A DNA stretch of 48,816 nucleotides from Sphingopyxis sp. (GCF_025869345.1 NZ_JAOZVW010000058.1:1-48816); one strand, 5' to 3'; positions 33,250-41,797 are shown, counted from the stretch's first letter. Notes: generated from the sequence alone by a model not told the origin. Program-made: numbers and translations.

Positions 33250-33402
33250 GCCGTCCCCTTCAACCCTGCCGCGCCGCCAGGGCGAATGCGGGGCCCGGGC
33301 GTCCTGCCCTTCTTCGGCTCTCCCTGGCCCGCTCACAAGCGCCAAAAAAAGAAAATCAAAGGGGCCACTCGCGCGTTGCCGGCGCCCGCCGGGCGGATTA
33401 GA

Positions 33403-33446
33403 CTTGGTCCCGATCATCAGGATATTTCTCGACAAGGATCGGTCCA
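33403..33446. promoter_or_regulatory. Candidate MocR operator (TTGGTCC)
   Basis: CTTGGTCCC at 33403-33411 and the inverted GGATCGGTCCAA ending at 33446 flank an AT-richer core just before the MocR start. CTTGGTCCC recurs at 34917-34925 before the porin. MocR proteins bind such repeated sites near their own genes; autoregulation is inferred. Confidence 0.4.
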
Positions 33447-34913
33447 ATGCTCCGTCCCTGGCCGCTGAGCCTCAGCGAACGCATCGATCCCGCGCGCGAT
33501 ACGCCGGTCTATATCCAGATCATCGAGGCGCTCATTCGCGATATCGAGCGCGGCAGGCTGACCTCGGGAAGCTATCTGCCGAGCAGCCGCGAGTTGGCGA
33601 AGCATCTGGGCGTCAACCGAAAGACCGTGGTTTTCGCCTATGAGGATCTGATCGCGCAGGGGTGGCTCGACTCGGCTGGCACGCGGGGAACCATGGTTGC
33701 GGCCGCGCTGCCCGACCCGGTGAAGCGGCGGCGCGTCGATGTCGAACCCACGATGAGCAATGTCGAGGCCGGCTATCGCTTTGCCGCGCCGCCCGCGCGC
33801 CCGATCGCCCTGCCGGGGGGAAGCGGGCTCAAGATCGACGAAGGCGCCCCCGACGGACGGCTTTTCCCGGCCGAGCTTCTCGCCCGCGCCTATCGCGGCG
33901 CCACGCATCGCGCGGCGGGGACCAGCGACTTTCAATATCGCGACCCGCGCGGTGCTCCGGCGCTGCGCGACGGCATCGCGTCGATGCTGCGCGATCAGCG
34001 CGGATTGTCGGTCACGGCGGAAAATATCTGCATCACCCGCGGCAGCCAGAACGGCCTTTTCCTCGCCGCGCAGATCCTCGTCCGGCCGGGCGACGCGGTA
34101 ATCGTCGAGGCGCTGACCTATGAGCCCGCCGTCGCCGCCTTTCGCGCGCTTGGCGCCCGGATCGTTCCGGTCGGCCTGGACGCGGGCGGAATCGATATCG
34201 ACGCGGTCGAACAGGCCTGTCGCCGCAACACCGTGCGAGCGGTCTTCGTCACCCCGCACCATCAGTTTCCGACCACCGTCTCGCTGCGCCCCGGGCGGCG
34301 CCTGCGGCTGATCGAACTCGCGCGCCTGTTCGGTTTCGCGATCATCGAGGATGATTATGACCATGAATTCCATTTCCAGTCGCAACCGCTGCTGCCGCTC
34401 GCCAGCTATGCGCCGGGCGAGGTCATCTATGTCGGATCGATGTCGAAGCTGCTGCTCCCGGCGCTCCGCATCGGCTATGTCGCGGCGCCGCCCGCCGTCA
34501 TCGACGCGATCGCGCACCGCGTGTCGCTGACCGACGGCATGGGCAACGCGCTCACCGAGGACGCGGCGGCCGCGCTTATCGAAAATGGCGAGCTGCGCCG
34601 CCACGCGCGCAAGGCCTGGCTGGTCTATGCCGAGCGGCGCCGGAACTTCGCCGCCGAACTCGACCAGGCGTTCGGCGCTATCGTGGATTACAAGATGCCC
34701 GATGGCGGGCTCGCCTTCTGGCTGCGTTTCCCCGGCGTCGATCTCGACGCCATGGAGGCCCGCGCCACGGCGATGGGCCTGCGCTTCGCCTCATCGCGTT
34801 CGTTCATGACGCAGGCCCAGGCGCCGCGCGGCTTGCGGATCGGCTTCGCGAGCCTCAACCCCTTCGAGGCACGGACCGCGCTCGCCGGGCTTCGCGAAGC
34901 GGCGGGGCACTGA
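33447..34913 (+). CDS. MocR/GabR-type PLP-dependent regulator
   Basis: A 488-residue transcription factor. Residues 15-85 form a GntR winged helix (DTPVYIQIIEALIRDIERGR, SGSYLPSSRELAKHLGVNRK). Residues 120-485 form an aminotransferase class I fold that binds PLP as sensor: FQYRDPRGAPALRDGIA, the IIEDDYDHEFHF block, and the Schiff-base Lys in SMSKLLLPALRIGYVA. MocR proteins typically regulate genes for GABA, taurine, amine or vitamin B6 metabolism. The divergent PaiB-amidohydrolase operon and the porin downstream are candidate targets, since TTGGTCC-like sites occur in both upstream regions. ATG 33447 directly follows one of these sites, so the leader is short. Confidence 0.9.
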   Translation: MLRPWPLSLSERIDPARDTPVYIQIIEALIRDIERGRLTSGSYLPSSRELAKHLGVNRKTVVFAYEDLIAQGWLDSAGTRGTMVAAALPDPVKRRRVDVEPTMSNVEAGYRFAAPPARPIALPGGSGLKIDEGAPDGRLFPAELLARAYRGATHRAAGTSDFQYRDPRGAPALRDGIASMLRDQRGLSVTAENICITRGSQNGLFLAAQILVRPGDAVIVEALTYEPAVAAFRALGARIVPVGLDAGGIDIDAVEQACRRNTVRAVFVTPHHQFPTTVSLRPGRRLRLIELARLFGFAIIEDDYDHEFHFQSQPLLPLASYAPGEVIYVGSMSKLLLPALRIGYVAAPPAVIDAIAHRVSLTDGMGNALTEDAAAALIENGELRRHARKAWLVYAERRRNFAAELDQAFGAIVDYKMPDGGLAFWLRFPGVDLDAMEARATAMGLRFASSRSFMTQAQAPRGLRIGFASLNPFEARTALAGLREAAGH

Positions 34914-34916
34914 CGC

Positions 34917-34925
34917 CTTGGTCCC
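34917..34925. promoter_or_regulatory. CTTGGTCCC site before porin
   Basis: An exact nine-base match to 33403-33411, four bases after the MocR stop and 59 bases before the porin start. It suggests that the MocR protein controls the porin pair. Confidence 0.35.
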
Positions 34926-34983
34926 ATAGACTTCGATATTATTGGATGTTTTGCGAACCATGCCGCCGCGGAAAGCTGCGACC

Positions 34984-36225
34984 ATGCGAATGCGTCCCCT
35001 ATGTCTCGTCGCCACGGCGCTGGGCTGCGCCGTCCCGGCCCTTGCCGAGGACGACAGGGTCGGCGCGCTCGAACGCCAACTGGCCGACCAGCAGGCGCGA
35101 ATCCGGAAACTGGAAGCGCTGGTCGCCGAACAGAGCGAGAGGCTGAAACAGACCGCCCCGCCGGTCCCCACGCCGGCCCCACCCCTTGCCGCGTCGCATG
35201 CCGCCCGCAAGGCCGATGCAAACCTCGATGTCGGCGGCGACATGCGGGTTCGCCAGGAATGGAATGCGGTGCCGGGCCGCGATCGATCGCGCACCGCCAT
35301 CCGCGCGCGGCTGCGGGCGAGCTATGCGATCAGCAACCATCTTTCGGTCGGAACGCAGATTGCCACCGGCGATCCCGACGATCCCAATTCGGCCGATGTG
35401 ACCGTGGGCAGCTTCGTCGACGATCTGGCCGTATCGCTCGACCAGGCGTGGATCCGCTATACGCGCGGCGGCCTGACCGCCTATGCCGGAAAATTCCCGC
35501 AGATATTCCAGCGCACCGACATGCTGTGGGACGGCGACGTGTCGCCGCAGGGTGTCGCGGTCGCCTATGGCGCCGATCTCGGCGGCCCGCGTATAGACGC
35601 CCGCGGTCTCTATTTCGTGATCGACGAAGCCGCGGTCGCACGCGACAGCGACATGATCGGCGGTCAGCTCGCTCTGTCCGCGCCGCTCGCCCCGGACATC
35701 AAGGCGGGCCTCGCCGGCAGCTATTATCACTATCGGCTCGGCTCGGTGGCCGGCGCCGACGCCGGTGATTTTCGCGGCAACCTGATATCCGGCGGCCGCT
35801 ATCTTTCGGACTTCCATCTGGTCGAAGGCATTGCGACGCTGGGCTGGACCGGCCCGTCGCCGCGCTGGCCCATCGGCTTTACCGCCGACTATGTCCGCAA
35901 TCTCGGCGCGGCGGTATCGGGCGATACCGCCTTCAACCTCGAACTGACGGCGGGACGGATCTCCACACCCGGCGACTGGCGCATCGCCTATCATTATTCG
36001 GAGGTCGAGGTCGATTCGGTGCTGGCCGCGTTCAGCCATGACAATATCGACCTGTCGACCAACTACCGGCTGCACGGGCTGGGCCTGTCGCATGTCCCGG
36101 CGCCCCATTTGCAGGTCGACCTGCTCTGGTATCACTATCGTCCGCTCGATCCGCTCTATGCGGGCGGCCTGTCTCCGACCGCATGGCTCGACCGCATCCG
36201 CCTGGCGTTCATGGTGAGCTTCTGA
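34984..36225 (+). CDS. Putative outer-membrane porin with coiled-coil
   Basis: A 413-residue outer-membrane protein. A signal peptide (MRMRPLCLVATALGCAVPAL, cut at ALA-ED) is followed by a short coiled-coil (about 25-52: ALERQLADQQARIRKLEALV), a Pro/Ala linker, and a barrel with alternating aromatic strands ending in IRLAFMVSF, with the usual terminal Phe. This layout matches the 'putative porin' family of alphaproteobacteria, where the N-terminal coiled-coil forms trimers. It should admit small solutes. ATG 34984 is preferred over the 34942 start because it gives a clean leader. It is coupled to the second porin through TGATG and lies just downstream of the MocR gene and a TTGGTCC site. Confidence 0.82.
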   Translation: MRMRPLCLVATALGCAVPALAEDDRVGALERQLADQQARIRKLEALVAEQSERLKQTAPPVPTPAPPLAASHAARKADANLDVGGDMRVRQEWNAVPGRDRSRTAIRARLRASYAISNHLSVGTQIATGDPDDPNSADVTVGSFVDDLAVSLDQAWIRYTRGGLTAYAGKFPQIFQRTDMLWDGDVSPQGVAVAYGADLGGPRIDARGLYFVIDEAAVARDSDMIGGQLALSAPLAPDIKAGLAGSYYHYRLGSVAGADAGDFRGNLISGGRYLSDFHLVEGIATLGWTGPSPRWPIGFTADYVRNLGAAVSGDTAFNLELTAGRISTPGDWRIAYHYSEVEVDSVLAAFSHDNIDLSTNYRLHGLGLSHVPAPHLQVDLLWYHYRPLDPLYAGGLSPTAWLDRIRLAFMVSF

Positions 36226-37433
36226 TGCTCATCCCGGCCGCCATGCTCGCGCTGGCCGGAGCGCCCGCGGCGGCCGATGCCGCCCTTCCCCACCCCGGCC
36301 CGGCGCACCACGTCCCGCACAGTCATACGCACCCCGCCGGGGAGATAGACGAGGATCATGGCCCGCTGCTGCTCCAGATCAGCTACACCGGCGAGATCAT
36401 GGGCAATGCGGCGGGCGGCATCCGGCGCGGCGTGCGCTATCTCGACAATCTCGACATGGTGTTCGAGGCCGACATGGAGCGCGCACTCGGCTGGACCGGC
36501 GCCCAGATCCATGTCTATGGCCTCTACAACAACGGCCGTTCGATCAGCGGGCTTGCAGGCGACACCCAGGCGGTCAGCAATATCGAGACGGGCGTTTCGG
36601 CGCTGCGCCTCTACGAGGCGTGGATCGACCAGAGGCTCGGCAGCCATGTCTCGCTGCGCGCCGGTCTCTACGACCTCAATTCGGAGTTCGATTCGATCGA
36701 AGCCGCCGGCCTGTTCGTCGGCAGCGCGCATGGGATCGGCACCGACATCGCGCAGACCGGGCGGGGTGGTCCCTCGATCTTTCCCTCCACCGCGCTCGCC
36801 GCACGCCTGCAGGTCGCGCCGGCTTCGGGATGGGTGTTGCGCGCCGCGCTGCTCGACGGCGTTCCCGGCGACCCCGATCATCCCCGCCGCACCGCCATCC
36901 GGCTGGGCGGCGGCGATGGCGCGCTGATGATCGGGGAGGTCGAGGCGCCGTTTGGCGAAGGGAAATTATTGCTCGGCCATTGGCATTATACCGCGCGTTT
37001 CGACCGCAACGACAGCGGTGCCGGCAGGGGTAATTCCGGCACCTATGTGCGCGCCGCATTCCCGCTCGCGGCGCTGGGGGAGCGCCAGGTCGACGGCTTT
37101 CTGCGGCTCGGCACCGCGAGCGGCCGGTTCAATATGTTCGATCGCTTCGCCAGCGCCGGGCTCACGTTCAGCGGCTGGATTCGGGGGCGCGACGACGACG
37201 CATTCGGCATCGCGCTGGCCGGGGCCTTCACCGCCGACAGCTATCGCCTTGCGATGGGTGCCAAAGCCTCCGAGCTGGCGATCGAGGCGACCTATCATGC
37301 GCGCGTGAACGAGTGGCTGTCGGTGCAGCCCAGTCTCCATTATGTTCGCAATCCCTCCGCCGGCCCCGCCATTCCCGATGCGCTGCTGATCGGCATAAGG
37401 TTCGAGGTGAGCCACAGCCTGTTCGGCTTTTAG
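36225..37433 (+). CDS. OprB-type carbohydrate porin
   Basis: A 402-residue outer-membrane barrel of the OprB (carbohydrate-selective porin) family. Recognisable blocks are YLDNLDMVFEADMERALGW, IHVYGLYNNG, SALRLYEAWIDQRLGSHVSL and RAGLYDLNSEFDSIEAAGLF, with a C-terminal IGIRFEVSHSLFGF ending in Phe. A short leader (PAAMLALAGAPAAADA) is followed by a His-rich segment at about 19-45 (HPGPAHHVPHSHTHPAG) that could bind a transition metal. The start codon overlaps the stop of the first porin by one base (TGATG), so both are made together. Sugars are the family's usual cargo, but that is not established here. Confidence 0.85.
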   Translation: MLIPAAMLALAGAPAAADAALPHPGPAHHVPHSHTHPAGEIDEDHGPLLLQISYTGEIMGNAAGGIRRGVRYLDNLDMVFEADMERALGWTGAQIHVYGLYNNGRSISGLAGDTQAVSNIETGVSALRLYEAWIDQRLGSHVSLRAGLYDLNSEFDSIEAAGLFVGSAHGIGTDIAQTGRGGPSIFPSTALAARLQVAPASGWVLRAALLDGVPGDPDHPRRTAIRLGGGDGALMIGEVEAPFGEGKLLLGHWHYTARFDRNDSGAGRGNSGTYVRAAFPLAALGERQVDGFLRLGTASGRFNMFDRFASAGLTFSGWIRGRDDDAFGIALAGAFTADSYRLAMGAKASELAIEATYHARVNEWLSVQPSLHYVRNPSAGPAIPDALLIGIRFEVSHSLFGF

Positions 37434-37460
37434 CGGCAGGCGCGCCCGCCGCGATGGCGG

Positions 37461-37850
37461 CTATTTCCAGTGCCGCCCCAGCCATTCGCGCAGCGCGACG
37501 GCATTATTCCGCTCTTCGTCTTTCGCGGCGTAGAGCAAGGTCACCGGCCCCGCCTTCGCTGCCGCGTCGAGTTCGGCCAGTGCCGCCGCGATCTCGTCGC
37601 CGCCGGCATCGAGTTCGGCGAAATATTCCTTGCGGAAGGCCGCCCAGGCCGCGTCCGAATGGGCGGTCGCGTGATGGAACTCCTCGCGCATCGCATCGGT
37701 CGGCGACAGGATTTTCAGCCACGCGGTCAGCGCCGCCTTCTCCTTCGACACGCCGCGCGGCCACAGCCGGTCGACGAGGAAGCGCGCGCCGTCGGCTTTC
37801 TCGGGCGGCTCGTAGATGCGCTTGACCGCGATTGTCAGTCCCTTCGCCAT
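37461..37850 (-). CDS. DUF488 family protein
   Basis: A 129-residue DUF488 protein (YeaO-like). The core motif VKRIYEPPEKADGARFLVDR followed by LWPRGVSKE is diagnostic, and the end TLLYAAKDEERNNAVALREW is also typical. It is small, cytoplasmic and of unknown biochemical function. ATG 37850 starts the conserved block; the frame is open upstream to 38033 but that would run into the divergent neighbour. It is separated from the DUF2855 gene by 53 bases and converges on the porin gene. Confidence 0.85.
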   Translation of the reverse strand: MAKGLTIAVKRIYEPPEKADGARFLVDRLWPRGVSKEKAALTAWLKILSPTDAMREEFHHATAHSDAAWAAFRKEYFAELDAGGDEIAAALAELDAAAKAGPVTLLYAAKDEERNNAVALREWLGRHWK

Positions 37851-37903
37851 CTGCAAGACTATCGGCCAAGGCCGCGCGCACGGCAAGCCATAAGGAGGGA
37901 AAA

Positions 37904-39007
37904 ATGACCGACGCCTGGGCGATCGACATCGACCGCGACGACATCGCCAAGGCGGCGCTCGCCGCCGATCCCGCCACACCGCTCGCCCCCGGCCAGATCC
38001 GCGTTCGCCTCGACAGCTATGCGATGACCGCAAACAACATCACTTATGCCGTATTCGGCAAGCCCGCCGGCCTGTTCGGCAACGATCAGGGCTATTGGGA
38101 TTTCTTCGCCGAGCCGGGCGAACCGGGACGCCTGCCCGTCTGGGGCTTCGCGACCGTCACCGAAAGCGCCGCCGAAGGCATCGCCATCGGCGACCGCTTC
38201 TACGGCTATTATCCGATGGCGCGCGAGGCGGTGCTGACCGCGGGCAAGGCGGGTCCAAGCGGTTTCACCGACGTGACGCCGCGCCGCACGACGCTGCCGC
38301 CGATCTACAATCAATATCAGCGGATCGAGGCGCTGGAGGGCTATCGCCCGGCCGATCATGATTATTGGCCGGTCTTCCGCCCGCTGTTCCTGACCGGCTG
38401 GCTGATCGCCGACCAGTTCGAGGACGAGGGCGATTATGGCGCCGAACAGATATTGATCGCGAGCGCGTCGAGCAAGACCGCGATCGGCCTCGGCTTTTCG
38501 CTCGCGCAGCGCCAGGGGCCGCGCCCGCGAACGATCGGGCTGACCTCGAAGGCGCATGTCGCGGCGCTGGCCGGGCAGGACATCTACGACCGCGTGATCG
38601 CCTATGACGACATCACGGCGCTCGACCCCGGAACCCCCTCGGCGCTCGTCGACATGGCGGGCAACGGCGCGGTGACGCAGGCGGTGCACGGCCATTTCGG
38701 CGACGGGCTGAAAGCCTCGATCATCGTCGGCAAGTCGCATTGGGATGCCGATGCCGGCGAGGCGGCGCTTCCCGGCCCCGAGCGGCAGGGCTTCTTCGCG
38801 CCCGGCCGCAGCCAGAAGCGGATCGCCGACTGGGGCGGCGCGGCGTTCGGGCAAAAGATCGCCGCGGCGTGGCTGGGCTTCATGGACGTCGCGCCCCGCC
38901 TTGCGCGCATCGACAAGCGGAGCGGCGGCGAAGCCGCGCTCGCCGCCTATCGGGACATGCTGTCGGGCCGCGTCGATCCCAAGGCGGGAATCGTCGTGGA
39001 GCCCTGA
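37904..39007 (+). CDS. DUF2855 family protein
   Basis: A 367-residue DUF2855 protein, distantly like medium-chain dehydrogenases but without a clear GxGxxG or zinc-ligand set. Recognisable parts are VRLDSYAMTANNITYAVFGK (30-50), FFAEPGEPGRLPVWGFATV, FRPLFLTGWLIADQFEDEG and LIASASSKTAIGLGFSLAQR, where a nucleotide might bind. AAGGAGGG precedes ATG 37904. It is followed 40 bases later by a perfect 17-base hairpin repeat that could end transcription. Function is unknown; it is common in sphingomonads and other proteobacteria. Confidence 0.85.
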   Translation: MTDAWAIDIDRDDIAKAALAADPATPLAPGQIRVRLDSYAMTANNITYAVFGKPAGLFGNDQGYWDFFAEPGEPGRLPVWGFATVTESAAEGIAIGDRFYGYYPMAREAVLTAGKAGPSGFTDVTPRRTTLPPIYNQYQRIEALEGYRPADHDYWPVFRPLFLTGWLIADQFEDEGDYGAEQILIASASSKTAIGLGFSLAQRQGPRPRTIGLTSKAHVAALAGQDIYDRVIAYDDITALDPGTPSALVDMAGNGAVTQAVHGHFGDGLKASIIVGKSHWDADAGEAALPGPERQGFFAPGRSQKRIADWGGAAFGQKIAAAWLGFMDVAPRLARIDKRSGGEAALAAYRDMLSGRVDPKAGIVVEP

Positions 39008-39047
39008 AGGGCGACGGCGCAGCATGAAAAGAGGCGCGGGATTTCAT

Positions 39048-39086
39048 TTCATCGTCACCCCGGACTCGATCCGGGGTGACGATGAA
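39048..39086. repeat. Perfect 17-base inverted repeat
   Basis: Arms 39048-39064 and 39070-39086 (TTCATCGTCACCCCGGA and its complement) pair perfectly around CTCGA. It belongs to the CCCCGGA..TCCGGGG repeat family at 24-47 and 46615-46691. It may act as a transcription terminator after the DUF2855 gene. Confidence 0.7.
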
Positions 39087-39131
39087 GGTAATTGACCCGG
39101 CTGAAGACGAACCATGCCCACTCCGCACCGG

Positions 39132-39147
39132 TTGACGTTAACGTCAA
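39132..39147. promoter_or_regulatory. Perfect palindrome TTGACGTTAACGTCAA
   Basis: A perfect 16-base dyad 20 bases before the HAD gene start. Its left end doubles as a -35 box. It resembles, from memory, the ACGTTNACGT core described for LiuR-type MerR regulators of acyl-CoA and branched-chain amino-acid breakdown. The symmetry is observed; the regulator is inferred and not encoded in the window. Confidence 0.55.
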
Positions 39148-39166
39148 TCTGCGCTCTAGCCGCGCC

Positions 39167-39817
39167 ATGTCTCGCTATACCCATGTCATCTTCGATTTCG
39201 GCGGCGTCATCACCGCCTCGCCCTTCGAGGCCTTCAACCGGCTGGAGGATGAACGCGGGTTGCCGCGCGACTTCGTGCGCCGCGTCAACAGCGCCGATCC
39301 CGACGGCAATGCCTGGGCGAAATTCGAGCGGGCGGAGATCGACGCGGCGGCGTTCGACGGCCTGTTCGCGCAAGAAGCGCGCGCGCTGGGGCACGAACTC
39401 GAAGGCGAAGCGGTGCTCGCGGTGCTCGCCGGCGCGGTGCGGCCCGCGATGGTCGCGGCGCTCGATACGCTGAAGGCCCGGGGCTTCACGATCGGCTGCA
39501 TCACCAACAATGTGCCGAGCGGCAAAGGCGCGGGGATGGCGCGCAGCGAGGCGATGGCGGCCGAGGTCGCCGCAATCATGGCCCGCTTCGACCATGTCAT
39601 CGAATCGAGCAAGGTCGGGGTCCGCAAGCCCGATCCGCGTATCTATCAGATGATGTGCGAAGCGCTCGGCACCGAGCCCGCGGCCTGTATCTATCTCGAC
39701 GACCTCGGCATCAACTGCAAACCGGCGAGCCAGCTCGGAATGCACGCGATCAAGGTGACGAGCGGCGAACAGGCGCTGGCCGACCTGTCGGCGGCGCTGG
39801 AGATCGCGCTGCCCTGA
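39167..39817 (+). CDS. HAD-IA hydrolase, ACAD10/sEH N-domain type
   Basis: A 216-residue haloacid-dehalogenase-superfamily phosphatase. Motif I is HVIFDFGGVITASPFEAFN, where the usual second Asp is Gly, as in the N-terminal domains of soluble epoxide hydrolase and ACAD10. Motif II is CITNN, motif III is SSKVGVRKPDPRIYQ and motif IV is IYLDDLGINCKPASQLG. Homologues often travel with acyl-CoA dehydrogenase and aminoglycoside-phosphotransferase-like genes in fatty-acid catabolism; those partners are absent here. A perfect palindrome 20 bases upstream suggests regulated expression. ATG 39167 begins the conserved fold; no strong ribosome site is visible. Confidence 0.85.
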   Translation: MSRYTHVIFDFGGVITASPFEAFNRLEDERGLPRDFVRRVNSADPDGNAWAKFERAEIDAAAFDGLFAQEARALGHELEGEAVLAVLAGAVRPAMVAALDTLKARGFTIGCITNNVPSGKGAGMARSEAMAAEVAAIMARFDHVIESSKVGVRKPDPRIYQMMCEALGTEPAACIYLDDLGINCKPASQLGMHAIKVTSGEQALADLSAALEIALP

Positions 39818-39841
39818 AGAAAGGCAGCCATAAAAATACCC

Positions 39842-39923
39842 GATTTCCCGAGCGAAGCCGAGGGGCTCGTTCGAGCGTAGCGAGAACCCGCACCGTCGCA
39901 GCCTCGGCTTCGCTCGGGGAATC
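39842..39923. repeat. 22-base-arm inverted repeat between convergent genes
   Basis: Arms 39842-39863 and 39902-39923 (TCCCGAGCGAAGCCGAGG type) match with one mismatch in 22, around a 38-base loop that has its own CTCG/CGAG dyad. It lies between the convergent HAD and universal-stress genes. A bidirectional terminator or a dispersed mobile palindrome are both possible. Confidence 0.65.
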
Positions 39924-39934
39924 GGCTCGCGGCT

Positions 39935-40747
39935 TTAATGCGCCAACAATAACGGCACCCGGCCGCTCGTCAGCAGATAGCGCGTCACCCCGCCGAAGAT
40001 CGTCTCGCGCAGCCGGCTGCGGCCGAAGGCGCCCATCACGATCAGCCCCGCGCCCAGCGCCAGCGCCTCCTTTTCGAGCCGTTCCTCGACCGTGTCGCCG
40101 TCGCGGGCGACCGTCTCCAATTCGGCGTGGATGTCGTGGCGCGACAGATAGCGCAGCGCGTCGGTGGCGGGGACGTCGCCCTCTTCATCGCCGACGGTGA
40201 CGAGGACCACCGGCCGGCCGCCGAGCAGCGGGATCGCCGCGCGCAGCGCGTGCGCCGCCTGCGCGCTGCCGTTCCACGCGACCATCGCCGGAGTGTCGGC
40301 GTCGAACACCTTCACCCCGTGCGGCAGCGCCAGCACCGGCGTCGTCGCGGTCACGGCAAGATCGCCCGCGAGCATCGGCGGCGGGCTGCCGCGCCGGTCC
40401 TCCTTTGCGGGCGGCAGGCTGACCACCGTCAGATCGGCGAAGGTCGCCGCTCCGGCGAGCGCGCCGACGATATCGCCATCGGCCATCGCGATGTCCCACG
40501 GCACATCCTCGCCCGCGAGCCGGTCGGCAAGCCGGCTTTCGAGCGCAATATCGTCGGCCTGCGCCGCGGCGAGCGCTTCGGCGGCAAAATAAGTGCCGCC
40601 GAACGGGTCGAAGCTGACGAATTGCTGGAGCGGCGTCGCGATCAGCAGCGTCGCATGGCCCTGAAAGCGGCGCGCGAGATCGAGCGCGACCTGCAGCCGG
40701 TCTTCGCAGGCGGAATCATTGTCGGCGTGAACGAGTATCGAGCGCAT
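39935..40747 (-). CDS. Tandem-domain universal stress protein (UspA)
   Basis: A 270-residue cytoplasmic protein with two Usp domains (about 1-145 and 150-270). The second carries the ATP-binding pattern G-2x-G-9x-G in GAFGRSRLRETIFGGVT near the C-terminus; the first lacks it. AAAGGAGG precedes ATG 40747, and the open frame upstream to 40807 is not used. Universal stress proteins support survival under starvation or oxidative stress. It lies 56 bases downstream of the LysR gene on the same strand but has its own ribosome site, and it converges on the HAD gene across a long inverted repeat. Confidence 0.88.
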   Translation of the reverse strand: MRSILVHADNDSACEDRLQVALDLARRFQGHATLLIATPLQQFVSFDPFGGTYFAAEALAAAQADDIALESRLADRLAGEDVPWDIAMADGDIVGALAGAATFADLTVVSLPPAKEDRRGSPPPMLAGDLAVTATTPVLALPHGVKVFDADTPAMVAWNGSAQAAHALRAAIPLLGGRPVVLVTVGDEEGDVPATDALRYLSRHDIHAELETVARDGDTVEERLEKEALALGAGLIVMGAFGRSRLRETIFGGVTRYLLTSGRVPLLLAH

Positions 40748-40803
40748 GAGAGCCTCCTTTGGCCGTCCGATATGCAGGATAATGCACCACGAGGCGCGAC
40801 GGT

Positions 40804-41706
40804 TCATTGACCGGCGTCAATAGGAGGCGCGATGCGCAGGCGCGCGGCCTGCTCGAAGATGCGGACCAGCACCGGCTCGGTATCGGCGACGCGCATCGCG
40901 ACGTGGAACTCGACCGGCGCCGGCGGCGGCATTCCGGCGAGTTCGACGAGCGCGCCGCGCGCGACCTCGCCGCGCACCATCGGTTCGGGGAAGATGCCGA
41001 CGCCGCCGCCCGCCAGCACGATGTCGATCATCATCCGGGCGTTGTTGCAGAGGTTGAGCGAGCGCGGCGCGATGCGCGAAGCGTCGATCGCATCGCGCAT
41101 CCGGCCGTGGATCGGCGAATGGCTGGCAAGCGACCAGACCGGCACCGCTTCATCCCCCGCACCGAAGGCCGCGGCAACCGCGGGACTGGCGAGCCACACC
41201 AGCGCGACCTTGCCGATCGGGCGCGACATCAGCGCCGGATGCGCGACCGGTCCCGCGGCGAAGGCCATGTCGGTGCGGCCGGTGAGCAATTGCTGGATCA
41301 GGTTCGCGGTCAGGTCGATCTCGATCTCCAGCCCGACCCCCGGCATCTCCTCCTTCAGCGCCGCGACGAAGGGCGGCAGGCAGCTTGCCGCCGCGATCTC
41401 GCCCGCGCCGATCCGCACCACCCCGCTCGCCTCGGCGAAACCACCGCTGCCGAGCAGCGCGCGTTCCATGTCGCGAAGCAGCGGCGCGCAGTCGCGCACC
41501 AGCTTGCGGCCCGCTGGGGTCAGCGACATGGTGCGCCCGTCGCGGCGGAACAGCGCCGAACCCAGCCGCTGCTCAAGCTCGCGCATCCGCGCCGACACCG
41601 CGGGCTGGGTGGTGTTGAGCCGCTCGGCGGCGGCCGAAAAGGTGCCGAGCCGGTCGATCCAGAGCAGGGTTTCGAGGTGATAGAAGGCGATTCTATTGAT
41701 CGACAT
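40804..41706 (-). CDS. LysR-family transcriptional regulator
   Basis: A 300-residue LysR regulator: N-terminal winged helix (about 8-66: FYHLETLLWIDRLGTFSAAA, NTTQPAVSARMRELEQRLG) and a periplasmic-binding-protein-like effector domain (about 95-295). ATG 41706 is used; a GTG one codon earlier is possible. It diverges from the 3-oxoacid CoA-transferase operon with only 91 bases between, including the palindrome TTATCGATAA. That is the standard arrangement for a LysR protein controlling its neighbour, so scoA-scoB are the likely targets, with a CoA ester or keto acid as effector. Confidence 0.88.
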   Translation of the reverse strand: MSINRIAFYHLETLLWIDRLGTFSAAAERLNTTQPAVSARMRELEQRLGSALFRRDGRTMSLTPAGRKLVRDCAPLLRDMERALLGSGGFAEASGVVRIGAGEIAAASCLPPFVAALKEEMPGVGLEIEIDLTANLIQQLLTGRTDMAFAAGPVAHPALMSRPIGKVALVWLASPAVAAAFGAGDEAVPVWSLASHSPIHGRMRDAIDASRIAPRSLNLCNNARMMIDIVLAGGGVGIFPEPMVRGEVARGALVELAGMPPPAPVEFHVAMRVADTEPVLVRIFEQAARLRIAPPIDAGQ

Positions 41707-41709
41707 CAC

Positions 41710-41736
41710 TTATCGATAAACTAAAAACACTATGAT
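41710..41736 (+). promoter_or_regulatory. LysR box and promoter of CoA-transferase operon
   Basis: The palindrome TTATCGATAA (41710-41719) sits between the divergent LysR and scoA genes, just upstream of TATGAT (41731-41736), a good -10 with no proper -35. This suggests an activator-dependent promoter. Confidence 0.45.
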
Positions 41737-41797
41737 TAGAATTGATATGTCAGATGCGCCAATGTCGCGCGCACTCACCCACCAAGGAGGCCGTTTC

